Assembly (NCBI RefSeq): GCF_001316435.1 | Contig: NZ_JXLL01000006.1 | Location: 1-64,000, forward strand | Direction of reading: 5' to 3' | Source: Caloranaerobacter sp. TR13 | GTDB lineage: Bacteria > Bacillota > Clostridia > Tissierellales > Thermohalobacteraceae | Length of the DNA stretch: 64,000 nucleotides | Shown here: positions 27,867-36,878 of the stretch, one piece after another | How the letters are laid out: each line of letters begins with the position of its first letter | Numbering within the stretch: position 1 is the first letter of the stretch | Made by a program: the position numbers and the translations under genes | Notes under the pieces: generated by a model | Databases searched by the model: none | The model's input: only the letters and a program-made list of their open reading frames with translations | What the model was told of the DNA's origin: nothing

Positions 27867-28575
27867 ATGATAAATACTCTAGTTCCTCTAAATTCTTAAT
27901 TATAATTTTCTTACTGCCTACAACCTCTATAATCCCTTCTTCTTGAAGGCTACTTAACTTCCTACTTATCGTTTCTCTTGTAACTCCTATATAATTAGCC
28001 ATATCTTCTCTGTTAAGAGGAATATCTAACTCTATACCTTTATCTGTAGGTTTTCCAAAATCCTTTATTAAGCTAAGTAACAACCCCGCAAGTCTAGATT
28101 CAGCATCTTTTGTGCCTAGTCTTTGAACTGAATCCTCCAATGCAATAATTCTATCATATAAAACTTCCATTATTTTCAATGCTATTTCTGGGTTCTTTTT
28201 TAGTATTCTATCAAAGTCCTCTTTAGTTAAAATACATAGTTTTACATCTTCTAAAGCTTCTGCATTAAATTTAAATCTTTCCTTTTTAAGCAAACTTAAA
28301 TCACCTACAAAGTCACCTTCAGACATAATATACAATATCTGCTCTTTTCCCTCTTTTGTATATCTAAATATTTTAATTTTACCTTTTGTAATTAAATACA
28401 GTTTGTCTGATACATCCCCTTCTAGGAAAATCATAGTACCTTTTTTATATTCTTTTCTTATAATAACATCTGTTATTTCTTTTAGTTGTTTCTGCTGAAG
28501 TATAGAAAAAATAGATACTTTAGTTGTACAATATCTCCCTTTACATCTTTTACATACATCCTTAGTTATATCCAT
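27865..28575 (-). CDS. Crp/Fnr family transcriptional regulator
   Basis: A 236-aa regulator: cyclic-nucleotide-like sensor domain (GTMIFLEGDVSDKLYLITKGKIKI, MSEGDFVGDLSLL) and C-terminal HTH (LNREDMANYIGVTRETISRKLSSLQEEGII). The first 16 residues hold three cysteines, MDITKDVCKRCKGRYC, which suggests redox or Fe-S sensing as in FNR, though a fourth FNR-type ligand is not obvious. It is upstream of the ferredoxin-like gene on the same strand. Confidence 0.92.
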   Translation of the reverse strand: MDITKDVCKRCKGRYCTTKVSIFSILQQKQLKEITDVIIRKEYKKGTMIFLEGDVSDKLYLITKGKIKIFRYTKEGKEQILYIMSEGDFVGDLSLLKKERFKFNAEALEDVKLCILTKEDFDRILKKNPEIALKIMEVLYDRIIALEDSVQRLGTKDAESRLAGLLLSLIKDFGKPTDKGIELDIPLNREDMANYIGVTRETISRKLSSLQEEGIIEVVGSKKIIIKNLEELEYLS

Positions 28576-28633
28576 ATAATCACCTCATTATATATTTAAC
28601 TAATACCCCCTATGTTAAGTTATACATAAATCT

Positions 28634-29773
28634 CTATTGGTTTTTCGGTGGCCTAGGCCCGTGAAATTGATAATAATCTACTTTAATTCTTCCATTATAT
28701 AATTTTCTTTTTTTATCAGCTTTCCTGCCAAACATTTTTTCAAATTTATCATTAGAAGTCAACACATATATTGACCATGTATCAAGTTTTAAAAAAGCCT
28801 TACCCAATTTTTTATATAATTTATTAACTTCATTTTCTTCTCCAAGCCTTTCACCATATGGAGGATTACAAATGATAACTCCATATTTGTCCTTAATATT
28901 AATCTCTGTAGCATCCATAATATTAAACTTTATACAATCATCAACACCTGCTTCAAAAGCATTTTCCTTAGCTATCTTAATAGCTTGTTTATTAATATCC
29001 GAAGCTAAAATATTTAATTTTACGTCTTGTTTGATTAATTTTAGTGCCTCGACTCTAGCTTCTTTCCATAATTGTTTGCCTACTCTAGGCCATTGTTCAG
29101 AAGCAAAGCTTCTTTGTAATCCTGGTGCTATATTTTTACCAATCATAGCTGCTTCAATCGGTATAGTACCTGACCCACAAAATGGGTCTAGTAAAACTCT
29201 ATCCTGACTCCAATAACTTAACTGTACTAAAGCCGCAGCTAAAGTTTCTTTAAGAGGTGCTTCAACTTGATTTACTCTATAACCTCTCTTATGTAACCCC
29301 TCTCCACTTGTATCTATTGTCAGTGTAGCTATATCCTTTAAAAGTGAAACTTGAATTGTAAATTTCGGTCCAGTTTCCTTAAACCATTCAGTTTTATATT
29401 TAGTTTTTAATTTTTCTACTACTGCCTTTTTTACTATAGCTTGACAATCAGATACACTAAATAATTTTGACTTTACTGATTTACCTGTTACAGTAAATTC
29501 GCCATCTTCTGTTATCCATTCTTCCCAAGGTAATGCTTTAGTCTTTTCAAATAATTCTTCAAAAGTTAAAGCTTTAAACTCTCCCATTTTTAATAAAACT
29601 CTGTCAGCTGACCTAAGCCAAAGATTAGCTCTAGGTATAGCAGATTCATCTGCTGTAAACATAACTTTACCATTTTCAACCTTTATATCTGTATAACCTA
29701 AATTTTGAACTTCCTTCTTAACAACTGATTCAAGACCAAATGTTGTTGTAGCTATTAATTCTACTTTTGACAT
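28634..29773 (-). CDS. THUMP-domain class I SAM-dependent RNA methyltransferase
   Basis: A 379-aa rRNA guanine-N2-methyltransferase-like protein related to RlmL/YpsC. The N-terminal THUMP region (about 1-155) binds RNA. The methyltransferase domain has LLDPFCGSGTIPIEAA as the SAM loop and the catalytic ICNPPYGERLG. C-terminal DYYQFHGPRPPKNQ is typical of the YpsC group. It is monocistronic. Confidence 0.92.
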   Translation of the reverse strand: MSKVELIATTTFGLESVVKKEVQNLGYTDIKVENGKVMFTADESAIPRANLWLRSADRVLLKMGEFKALTFEELFEKTKALPWEEWITEDGEFTVTGKSVKSKLFSVSDCQAIVKKAVVEKLKTKYKTEWFKETGPKFTIQVSLLKDIATLTIDTSGEGLHKRGYRVNQVEAPLKETLAAALVQLSYWSQDRVLLDPFCGSGTIPIEAAMIGKNIAPGLQRSFASEQWPRVGKQLWKEARVEALKLIKQDVKLNILASDINKQAIKIAKENAFEAGVDDCIKFNIMDATEINIKDKYGVIICNPPYGERLGEENEVNKLYKKLGKAFLKLDTWSIYVLTSNDKFEKMFGRKADKKRKLYNGRIKVDYYQFHGPRPPKNQ

Positions 29774-29800
29774 AACATCGCTCCTATTACATTTATTCTA

Positions 29801-29832
29801 TATTTTATCAGATAATAATATTTTATCAGATA
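29801..29832 (+). promoter_or_regulatory. Direct repeat upstream of superoxide reductase
   Basis: TATTTTATCAGATA occurs twice, at 29801 and 29819, 18 bases apart, in the divergent region between the methyltransferase and the superoxide reductase. It could be an operator. It does not match a PerR box. Confidence 0.4.
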
Positions 29833-29907
29833 TTTTAATTTAAAATGTGTTATTTTTTTTTGTTTGGGTATAAAAATGTTAGATTTACTAATAAAGGAGG
29901 GTTAAAT

Positions 29908-30285
29908 ATGAAATCATTAGGACAGTTATTACAAAGTGGTGACTGGAAAAACGAAAAACACGTTCCTGTAATTCAGATTCCTGAAAAAATTAGACCAAAT
30001 GAAGAAATCGAACTAAAAGTTTTAGTTGGAGAAGAAATAAAACATCCAAATACATTAGAACATCATATTTCATGGATTAAAGTTTTCTATTTACCTGAAG
30101 ACAGTAAATTTCCTGTTGAATTAGGAACTTTTAATTTTACTGCTCATGGTGAAAACAATATTCTAAATGAACCTGTTATAACAACTCATATCAAATTAAA
30201 CAAATCTGGTACTATTTATGCATTAAGCTATTGCAATTTACACGGTTTATGGGAAAATAGTAAAGAAATAAAAGTAGAAGAATAG
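29908..30285 (+). CDS. Superoxide reductase (desulfoferrodoxin/neelaredoxin type)
   Basis: A 125-aa class II superoxide reductase that reduces superoxide to peroxide in anaerobes. The mononuclear iron ligands appear as HVPVI, TLEHHISWI and the C-terminal CNLHGLW; the N-terminal desulforedoxin domain is absent. AAAGGAGG precedes the ATG at 29908; an upstream in-frame codon at 29845 lacks a ribosome site. It is monocistronic. Confidence 0.92.
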   Translation: MKSLGQLLQSGDWKNEKHVPVIQIPEKIRPNEEIELKVLVGEEIKHPNTLEHHISWIKVFYLPEDSKFPVELGTFNFTAHGENNILNEPVITTHIKLNKSGTIYALSYCNLHGLWENSKEIKVEE

Positions 30286-30286
30286 G

Positions 30287-30400
30287 AACAAAATCTTCGA
30301 TTTAAATAAACTAAGGAAAATTTTGTTGAAATCCATAAACAGAAATTATATTCAAAATTATCCACAGTTTAACAAGGAATATAATTTCCTATGGATTATA
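30287..30400 (+). repeat. Dispersed ~115-bp two-hairpin repeat, copy 2
   Basis: Shares with the copy at 134-250 the AAAATCTTC...TTTTGTTGAAATCCAT left half and the ATAATTTCCTATGGATTATA right end. It lies between the superoxide reductase stop and the terminator of the arginase-like gene. Confidence 0.72.
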
Positions 30401-30432
30401 AAAAATTGAGGGATTTTTATGTCCCTCAATTT
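30401..30432 (-). terminator. Terminator of the arginase-fold gene
   Basis: AAATTGAGGGA pairs perfectly with TCCCTCAATTT, with T residues following on the minus strand. Confidence 0.85.
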
Positions 30433-30437
30433 GAATT

Positions 30438-31136
30438 TTATGCAGTTTTTGAATAGTTTTCTGTAAATAAGCTTATTATTTTTCTATTAATTCTCTCATG
30501 AGCTTTTTTATTATTTATGTCTATTAGCTCTGATATAGGATCTTGTTTAATATCTCCACACAGGTCTACTCCTACTACTTTTCCTTTTGAATTAATCTCG
30601 AATAACCACCTTAATAAAGTATCCTCTTTCATTTTACCTTGATCCCAGTCAGTTTTTAATACAGATGAATCTAATACATCCTTATCAATACTAATATATA
30701 AATCATATTTGAATATATTTTTGTACTTATTTAAATCAATCATATCGCTATAATTTGTAATGTGAACTATTTTGGGATGCCAAAATTTTTTAGGCTTTGA
30801 CGTAGAAGATGCTCCTATAACTAAAACTCCTCTTATTAAATTGTCCATTAAAGCTTCACGTACCCACGAACCACAAGAAAGCATTTCATCTGGAGAATAA
30901 TTCATATCGAAATGATTGTCAAATAAAATAAGATATGGCTTCTTATAAAGGTTTTTAATTAAAAAGTAGCTTAGATAATGATAGTCCCCTGAACCCAAAA
31001 AAACAACCCATGGTCTGGGAAGTATTTTAATTATTCTTTCAATGTTATTTTTGTTGTTAAAAGGATAATATTTGCGTGGTAAGTTATTTTCTTTTATTGC
31101 TTGTACAAAATCCACATACTGAAATTTATGTTTCAA
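30438..31136 (-). CDS. Arginase/ureohydrolase-fold protein of unknown substrate
   Basis: A 232-aa protein with the metal-binding pattern of the ureohydrolase fold: GSGDYHYLSYFL in place of GGDHS, LFDNHFDM (DxHxD) and ISIDKDVLD (SxDxDxxD). It is shorter than arginases (~300 aa) and the family's DPxxxPGTGTPxPGG stretch is replaced by KTDWDQGKM, so the substrate is probably not arginine. The likely start is TTG at 31136, 7 bases after GGAGG; the ATG at 31151 precedes that site. It is monocistronic. Confidence 0.75.
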   Translation of the reverse strand: MKHKFQYVDFVQAIKENNLPRKYYPFNNKNNIERIIKILPRPWVVFLGSGDYHYLSYFLIKNLYKKPYLILFDNHFDMNYSPDEMLSCGSWVREALMDNLIRGVLVIGASSTSKPKKFWHPKIVHITNYSDMIDLNKYKNIFKYDLYISIDKDVLDSSVLKTDWDQGKMKEDTLLRWLFEINSKGKVVGVDLCGDIKQDPISELIDINNKKAHERINRKIISLFTENYSKTA

Positions 31137-31361
31137 ACAAACCACCTCCATAAAACCTTTATTTAGGTTTATACAGACATGGTTTCTTTTGAAATTTTAT
31201 AATTTTATTGTATGATATTAAATTTTTTAGTGCAATATATATATATATTTATTAATTGATAAATAGAAGTATGCACTTGACAAATTTAATATACATATAT
31301 TAGTATATTAAAAAACGATTACATATAAAGTACTTATGTTCCAAATTTCTTTTATTTGTAC

Positions 31362-31391
31362 TTGTTTTTAAATAGAAAAATATATTATAAC
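31362..31391 (+). promoter_or_regulatory. Predicted promoter of the tyrS leader
   Basis: TTGTTT and TATAAC are separated by 18 bases, just before the T-box 5-prime end. The remaining gap 31137-31360 is AT-rich with TTGACA at 31277 lacking a clean -10; nothing else was recognised. Confidence 0.4.
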
Positions 31392-31394
31392 TAT

Positions 31395-31616
31395 GAAGGA
31401 GATAGTAGCTCTTTATGGTTACAATTCAGAGAGCAGACTGGTTGGTGAAAAGTCTGCAGTACATAAAGAGGCGAATTACACTCTGGAGTTTCAATGTGAA
31501 AGCATTGCGTAAGCCACACGTTATAGTGGCTAAGAGGCATCTTTGATGCGAAATAAGGTGGTACCACGGGTCTTCCTCCGTCCTTATACGGATAGAAGAC
31601 CTTTTGTTATTTTATT
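31395..31616 (+). ncRNA. T-box leader (tyrosyl) with terminator
   Basis: A T-box riboswitch that senses uncharged tRNA. Stem I starts near AAGGAGATAGTA with the GAGAGCAGACTGG region. The specifier loop contains GAATTACACT with codon TAC (Tyr). The T-box AGGTGGTACCACGG (31556-31569) pairs with the tRNA acceptor end. A terminator, GGTCTTC...GAAGACC then TTTTGTTATTTTATT, ends it. It fits tyrS downstream. Confidence 0.95.
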
Positions 31617-31620
31617 AGTT

Positions 31621-31682
31621 AACAGAGTACAGATATTTGATTTGAGTTATTAATTGCTAATTGTAATAAGCTGTCCTCTGTT
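31621..31682. repeat. Simple inverted-repeat patch upstream of tyrS
   Basis: AACAGAG at 31621 pairs with CTCTGTT at 31676, within words such as TTATTAATTGCTAATTGTAATAA. It belongs to the same style of low-complexity patches as 11125-11205 and 55281-55335. Confidence 0.45.
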
Positions 31683-31724
31683 CCCTATCCACTGGTAACT
31701 CAAAAACAAAAAGGAGGGATTTTA

Positions 31725-32951
31725 ATGACAAATGTTTATGACATTTTGAAAGAAAGAGGTTTTATTGAGCAAGCCACTCATGAAGATGAAATAAGAGAAC
31801 TTTTAGGAAAAGAATCTGTAACTTTTTATATTGGATTTGACCCTACAGCCGACAGCCTTCATGTAGGTCACTTTATTCAAGTAATGGTTATGATGCATAT
31901 GCAAAGAGCAGGTCATAGGCCAATTGCTGTAATTGGTGGAGGTACTGCTTTAGTAGGCGATCCAACAGGTAAAACTGAAATGAGAAAAATGCTTACTAGA
32001 GAGCAAATTAATAAAAATGCTGAATCCTTTAAAAAACAGTTTTCAAAGTTTATCGATTTTGGAGAAGATAAAGCACTACTTTTAAACAATGCCGATTGGT
32101 TAACTAATTTAAATTATATAGATTTCTTAAGAGAAATCGGAAGACATTTCTCTGTAAATAGAATGCTTACAGCTGAATGCTTCAAAACCAGACTAGAAAG
32201 AGGCCTTTCATTCTTAGAGTTCAATTATATGCTAATGCAATCATACGACTTCTTAGAGCTTTATAGAAAATATAATTGCAAATTAGAACTTGGTGGTAGT
32301 GACCAATGGTCTAATATATTAGGTGGTGTCGACTTAGTAAGAAGAGTTGAAGGTGCTTCTGTATACGGTTTGACATTTAAACTGCTGACAACTAGCGAAG
32401 GTAAGAAAATGGGTAAAACAGAATCTGGAGCAGTATGGCTAGATCCTAATAAAACTTCACCTTATGACTTCTATCAATACTGGAGAAATATAGATGATAG
32501 AGATGTAGAAAAATGTCTTGCTCTATTAACTTTCTTACCAATGGATGAAGTAAGAAAATTGGGTTCTCTTGAAGGTGCAGAAATAAATAAAGCAAAAGAA
32601 GTTCTTGCATATGAAGTTACTAAACTAGTTCATGGTGAAGAAGAGGCTAAAAAAGCTGAAAAAGCAGCAAAGGCACTTTTCGGAGGAAAAGGCGATTTGG
32701 AAAATATGCCTACAACTGAAATTAGTAAAGATAAACTTATTGAAGGTATGGATATCTTAAGCTTATTAATTGAAACCGGTCTTACTTCTTCAAGAGGAGA
32801 AGGTAGAAGACTAATTAAGCAAGGTGGTATATATATAGAAAACGAAAGAGTTACAGATTCAGACCTTGTAATAAATGAAAGCAATTTTACAGATGATAAG
32901 TTAATTATTAGAAAGGGAAAAAAAGTATATCACATGGTTAAATTAGTGTAA
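31725..32951 (+). CDS. tyrS: Tyrosyl-tRNA synthetase
   Basis: Charges tRNA-Tyr. It is 408 aa, class I: HIGH-like [16 protein letters not shown]-like [21 protein letters not shown], tyrosine pocket [10 protein letters not shown] and [10 protein letters not shown], and a C-terminal S4 domain ([22 protein letters not shown]). GGAGGG precedes the ATG. Controlled by the T-box upstream. An intrinsic terminator follows directly. Confidence 0.97.
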   Translation: MTNVYDILKERGFIEQATHEDEIRELLGKESVTFYIGFDPTADSLHVGHFIQVMVMMHMQRAGHRPIAVIGGGTALVGDPTGKTEMRKMLTREQINKNAESFKKQFSKFIDFGEDKALLLNNADWLTNLNYIDFLREIGRHFSVNRMLTAECFKTRLERGLSFLEFNYMLMQSYDFLELYRKYNCKLELGGSDQWSNILGGVDLVRRVEGASVYGLTFKLLTTSEGKKMGKTESGAVWLDPNKTSPYDFYQYWRNIDDRDVEKCLALLTFLPMDEVRKLGSLEGAEINKAKEVLAYEVTKLVHGEEEAKKAEKAAKALFGGKGDLENMPTTEISKDKLIEGMDILSLLIETGLTSSRGEGRRLIKQGGIYIENERVTDSDLVINESNFTDDKLIIRKGKKVYHMVKLV

Positions 32952-32977
32952 AAGCCTCGCAAAATGCGAGGTTTTTT
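32951..32977 (+). terminator. tyrS terminator
   Basis: CCTCGC/GCGAGG stem followed by TTTTTT. Confidence 0.9.
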
Positions 32978-33095
32978 ATACACTATTTAACCATTCTTCA
33001 ACTGGTTTAATAACAGATTTGATACATCCATCTTCAAATGGATTTCTTAATAAGAAATGCTTTAAATAATCTCCACATTGATTTCTGCTAAAACA
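32976..33095 (-). pseudogene. Orphan coding-like fragment overlapping the deoR 3-prime end
   Basis: On the minus strand a frame different from deoR reads DYLKHFLLRNPFEDG, then CIKSVIKPVEEWLNSV and a stop, from a stop codon at 33096-33098 to 32976. The residue mix looks like a protein C-terminus, but no start codon or ribosome site precedes it. It may be the tail of a lost gene. Family not recognised. Confidence 0.3.
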
Positions 33096-33823
33096 TTACA
33101 GATTTTTTCCTCTGGCTTTTCATCTACAATAATTGCATCTATATCATAAATATCTGCAAATTTATATGTTCCATCAAAATAGAATTTCTTATTTTCCATG
33201 ACTAAATATACCTTTTTACCCGATTGTATAATTGCTTTTTTTGTATTCCCATCTTCGATATAAAAAGTTGTAATACTCTTGTCAAAGGTATTTACACCAC
33301 AACTACCTATAAAAGCCCTATCGACTTTATATTTAGCTATACTTTCTATAGCCGTTGAGCCTATAAATCCATTTAGCTCTTTGTTGAATACTCCTCCAAT
33401 TCCTATTACTTCTACATAATCACTATTAGAAAAAGCGTTGATAATGTCTATCATATTTGTTATTACTGTAAGTCTTTTATTGCTATTTGCAATTCTTTCA
33501 GCTATTAATATATTTGTTGTTGATATATCAAGAAAAATTGTTTCTCTAGGCTTAATAATATCAAATGCTTTTTCAGCTATTTTTTTCTTTGCTTCTATAT
33601 TGATATTTTTTCTATTAATGATATTACTATTTTGTGCAGCTATTCTCTTAAGTACAGCTCCACCATATGTTCTTTTAATTATCCCTTTCTTTTCTAAACT
33701 TTTAAGATCCTTTCTTATACAATCTTCAGTTACGTTAAATCTTTTACTTAACTCCTTAACAATAATTTTTCCATTTTGATTTAATAGCTTTATTATTTGA
33801 TCTAATCTTTCTTCTGCAAACAA
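33062..33823 (-). CDS. DeoR/GlpR-family transcriptional regulator
   Basis: A 253-aa sugar-phosphate-responsive regulator: N-terminal HTH (ERLDQIIKLLNQNGKIIVKELSKRF, LEKKGIIKRTYGGAV) and a C-terminal isomerase-like sensor domain (TIFLDISTTN, GVFNKELNGFIG, AFIGSCGVN). The TTG start follows GGAGGTG by 7-9 bases. It lies beside the glycyl radical enzyme operon and is the only specific regulator there, so it probably controls that operon and the PTS operon through shared ACAATAA repeats. Confidence 0.92.
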   Translation of the reverse strand: MFAEERLDQIIKLLNQNGKIIVKELSKRFNVTEDCIRKDLKSLEKKGIIKRTYGGAVLKRIAAQNSNIINRKNINIEAKKKIAEKAFDIIKPRETIFLDISTTNILIAERIANSNKRLTVITNMIDIINAFSNSDYVEVIGIGGVFNKELNGFIGSTAIESIAKYKVDRAFIGSCGVNTFDKSITTFYIEDGNTKKAIIQSGKKVYLVMENKKFYFDGTYKFADIYDIDAIIVDEKPEEKICNVLAEINVEII

Positions 33824-33928
33824 ATAATCACACCTCCATCATCTTATTATCTATCCTGCTTGCAAAGACTCTTCATTTGGTATGAATTTATTGATAACAT
33901 GAGTTATACTACTTTATTCAAATGATAT

Positions 33929-34399
33929 TTATCTGCTTAAATATTCTTCTAAAACTCTTACAACAAACATATGATCTTCTTCTTGCTTTAAACCCGATAC
34001 CGTTATACTACCCACTACTCCAATATTTTTAATAATAATTGGAAACGCACCTCCATAAGGAGAATAATCTTTGGAAGGAATATGATATTTTTCTTCAATT
34101 GTCTTCCCTTCCATCTTTAGTTTTGTGCCTATATATAATGAGCTCCTATAGAATCTATTAACTACATTATTTTTTCTTAAAATCCATTGATCGTTATCCG
34201 GCGAAGTTCCATCAAAAGAATAATGAAATAATTGATGTCCACTTTTTGTTATATCAATTGATATAGATTTCTTTTCTTTTTTTGCTTTCTCAATTAAAAG
34301 CAATCCAACTTCTAAAGCTATTTTACTATTAAATTCATTGAATTGTAGTGTTTCTTCTTGCTTTTTAATTTCCTTTAATACTCTTTCATAATCTTTCAA
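33929..34399 (-). CDS. UPF0303 / heme-degrading domain (GlcG-like) protein
   Basis: A 156-aa member of UPF0303, with the family's [47 protein letters not shown] and [14 protein letters not shown]. Biochemical role unknown; the related GlcG/HbpS fold binds small ligands. The TTG start at 34399 has GAGAGGGG upstream; the frame extends to 34450 without a ribosome site. It diverges from the glycyl radical enzyme gene and precedes deoR. Confidence 0.85.
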   Translation of the reverse strand: MKDYERVLKEIKKQEETLQFNEFNSKIALEVGLLLIEKAKKEKKSISIDITKSGHQLFHYSFDGTSPDNDQWILRKNNVVNRFYRSSLYIGTKLKMEGKTIEEKYHIPSKDYSPYGGAFPIIIKNIGVVGSITVSGLKQEEDHMFVVRVLEEYLSR

Positions 34400-34454
34400 A
34401 ATACTACCCCTCTCTAATATATTAATAACAAATATATAATAAACATTCAACTCT

Positions 34455-34532
34455 AATAAAATTCATACTTGAATTTTATTTTGTTTAATTATACAATAAT
34501 ATAAAACAATAAACAATAATACAAAACAATAA
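34455..34532 (+). promoter_or_regulatory. Operator region of the glycyl radical enzyme operon
   Basis: A perfect 10-bp inverted repeat, AATAAAATTC (34455) and GAATTTTATT (34471), is followed by four direct copies of ACAATAA at 34493, 34506, 34513 and 34526, spaced 13, 7 and 13. The same word occurs twice upstream of the PTS operon in the same orientation to the gene. DeoR-type regulators often bind such direct repeats. Confidence 0.55.
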
Positions 34533-34563
34533 TATTAAATTTTTGAAAGGAGGTAAGAATAGG

Positions 34564-36867
34564 TTGACAATATATGAAAGAATTGAATTGCTAAAAAAAC
34601 AACTTTTTGAAAACAAAAGAGAGGTTTCCATTGAAAGAGCTTTATTATATACTGAAAGCTATAAGAAAACTGAAGGAGAACCAACGATTATACGTAGAGC
34701 AAAAGCTACAGCTCATATACTTGACAATGTAAAGATTTCCATAAGAGATGGCGAACTTATAGTCGGTAATAGAACAATAAAGCCTAGAAGTGGGATCATC
34801 TCTCCTGAAATGGATCCTTATTGGATTTACGATGAACTTGATATATTAGAAAGTAGGCCTCAGGATAAATTTTTCATATCACAAGAAGACAAAAAAATAT
34901 ATAGGGAAATCCTCTACCCTTACTGGAAAGGGAAATCCTTAAAAGATTTTATTAATGCTAAATTAACTCCTGAAGTGAAAGAACCAATAGAATTAAAAAT
35001 TGTTAAACTAAATCAAACCGACAAGGGGCAAGGACATATTATTGCAAACTTTGAAAGTCTATTAAGTAAGGGACTTGGAAAAATTATTGATGAGACTTCA
35101 TTACTGTTACAAAAACATCCAGATAATAATTTTTATAGAGCTGCCTTAATCGTTCTTGAGGCTTCCCAAAGACATATTTTAAGATATGCAAAATTAGCAG
35201 AATCTTATGCAGAAAAGGAATCAAATGAAGAAAGAAAGCGTGAGCTTTTAGAAATCGCAAGAATCTCAACAAAAATTTCTAAAGAAAAGCCTGAATCTTT
35301 CTATGAAGCTTGCCAATTATTATGGTATTTATGTGTTATTCTTCAATATGAATCTAATGCAAGTTCATTATCATTAGGTCGTTTTGACAAATATATGTAC
35401 CCATTCTACAAACATGATATAGAAAGAGGTATATCTAAAGAAAAACTTAGAGAAATTCTATTATGTTTATGGATTAAAACAAATGATGTAGTTTTAATAA
35501 GAAGCAGTAATAGTGCTAAGTACTTTGCTGGTTTTCCTACCGGATATACAATAACCCTTGGTGGACTTACAGCTAATGGTCGCAGTGCAGTAAATGAATT
35601 ATCTTTTCTTGTTTTGGACACATATCATGACATCCGATTGCCTCAGCCTAACATAGGTGTAAGAATAAATGAGTTTATAGAAAGACCTTTTTTAAATAAA
35701 ACAGCTGAAACAATAAGACTTGGCACAGGAATACCTCAAGTATTTAATGACGAAGTAAACATTCCTGGATTTTTAAACAGAGGGGTTAGTTTAGAGGATG
35801 CTAGAGATTATTCTGTCGTCGGATGTGTTGAACTAACAATACCAGGTAAAACCTACGGTCTTCATGATATAGCTTTGTTTAACTTACTAAAACTTATGGA
35901 GATTACTCTAAAGGAAAATCGGTACAATGAAGATGTTACATTTGACCTTATAATAGATAAAATTAAAGAAAAAATAGATAAATATGTAAAACTAATGGTA
36001 ACTGGTAGCAATATTGTTGACATTGGACATAGAGAATTTGCCCCTGTTCCGCTATTATCATGCTTTATTGATAGTTGTTTAGAAAAAGGAAAAGATATAA
36101 CCTATGGTGGTGCAAAATATAATTTTTCTGGTGTACAGGGTATCGGTATAGCAAATTTAAGCGATTCACTATATGCTCTTAAAAAGATTGTTTTTGAAGA
36201 AAAAAGACTTTCCTTTAGCGAATTAATAAAAGCTCTGGAAAGCAACTTTGAAGGTGAAAAATACGAAAAATTAAGGGTTAGATTAATTAACAAGTACGAT
36301 AAATATGGTAATGATAATGACGAAGTAGATAACATAGGTTCAGATATACTTAGATATTATTCAAAGACTGTTGAAAAATATAGAAATCCAAGAGACGGAT
36401 TCTTTATCCCTGGCTGCTATACAGTTTCAGCCCATATTCCTCTTGGCGAAGCAGTTGGAGCAACTCCTGATGGTAGAAAAGAAAAAGAACAACTTGCTGA
36501 TGGAGGTCTCTCCCCTATGGTTGGTAGAGATATACTTGGCCCTAGTGCTATATTAAAGAGTGTAAGCAAGCTTGACAACTACTTAACAACAAATGGTAGT
36601 CTTTTAAATATTAAATTCAACCCTAAATCACTCGAAAATAATGACGGTATCAACAAACTTTCTGATTTCCTTTTAGCATTTATGAAACTAAAAATACAAC
36701 ATGTGCAATTCAACGTTATTTCTGTTGATACACTAAGAAAAGCACAAATTAATCCAAATGATTATAAGGGCTTAGTAGTAAGGGTAGCAGGTTATAGTGC
36801 CTTCTTTACAGAGCTAAGCAAGGAAATCCAAGATGACATAATAAAAAGAACTGAACACAATTTATAG
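34564..36867 (+). CDS. Glycyl radical enzyme, YbiW/PflD-like
   Basis: A 767-aa glycyl radical enzyme of the pyruvate formate-lyase 2 group. The active-site cysteine is Cys421 in VVGCVELTIPG, with Glu423 as in C-O lyases/dehydratases; true formate lyases have Cys-Cys. The radical glycine is Gly743 in VRVAGYSAFF. E. coli YbiW and PflD, reported to open the ring of 1,5-anhydroglucitol- and anhydromannitol-6-phosphate, have FSA-type aldolase or fructose-PTS neighbours, as here. TTG at 34564 follows AGGAGG by 10 bases; the upstream TTG precedes that site. Substrate inferred only. Confidence 0.88.
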   Translation: MTIYERIELLKKQLFENKREVSIERALLYTESYKKTEGEPTIIRRAKATAHILDNVKISIRDGELIVGNRTIKPRSGIISPEMDPYWIYDELDILESRPQDKFFISQEDKKIYREILYPYWKGKSLKDFINAKLTPEVKEPIELKIVKLNQTDKGQGHIIANFESLLSKGLGKIIDETSLLLQKHPDNNFYRAALIVLEASQRHILRYAKLAESYAEKESNEERKRELLEIARISTKISKEKPESFYEACQLLWYLCVILQYESNASSLSLGRFDKYMYPFYKHDIERGISKEKLREILLCLWIKTNDVVLIRSSNSAKYFAGFPTGYTITLGGLTANGRSAVNELSFLVLDTYHDIRLPQPNIGVRINEFIERPFLNKTAETIRLGTGIPQVFNDEVNIPGFLNRGVSLEDARDYSVVGCVELTIPGKTYGLHDIALFNLLKLMEITLKENRYNEDVTFDLIIDKIKEKIDKYVKLMVTGSNIVDIGHREFAPVPLLSCFIDSCLEKGKDITYGGAKYNFSGVQGIGIANLSDSLYALKKIVFEEKRLSFSELIKALESNFEGEKYEKLRVRLINKYDKYGNDNDEVDNIGSDILRYYSKTVEKYRNPRDGFFIPGCYTVSAHIPLGEAVGATPDGRKEKEQLADGGLSPMVGRDILGPSAILKSVSKLDNYLTTNGSLLNIKFNPKSLENNDGINKLSDFLLAFMKLKIQHVQFNVISVDTLRKAQINPNDYKGLVVRVAGYSAFFTELSKEIQDDIIKRTEHNL

Positions 36868-36878
36868 GAAGTGATTAT

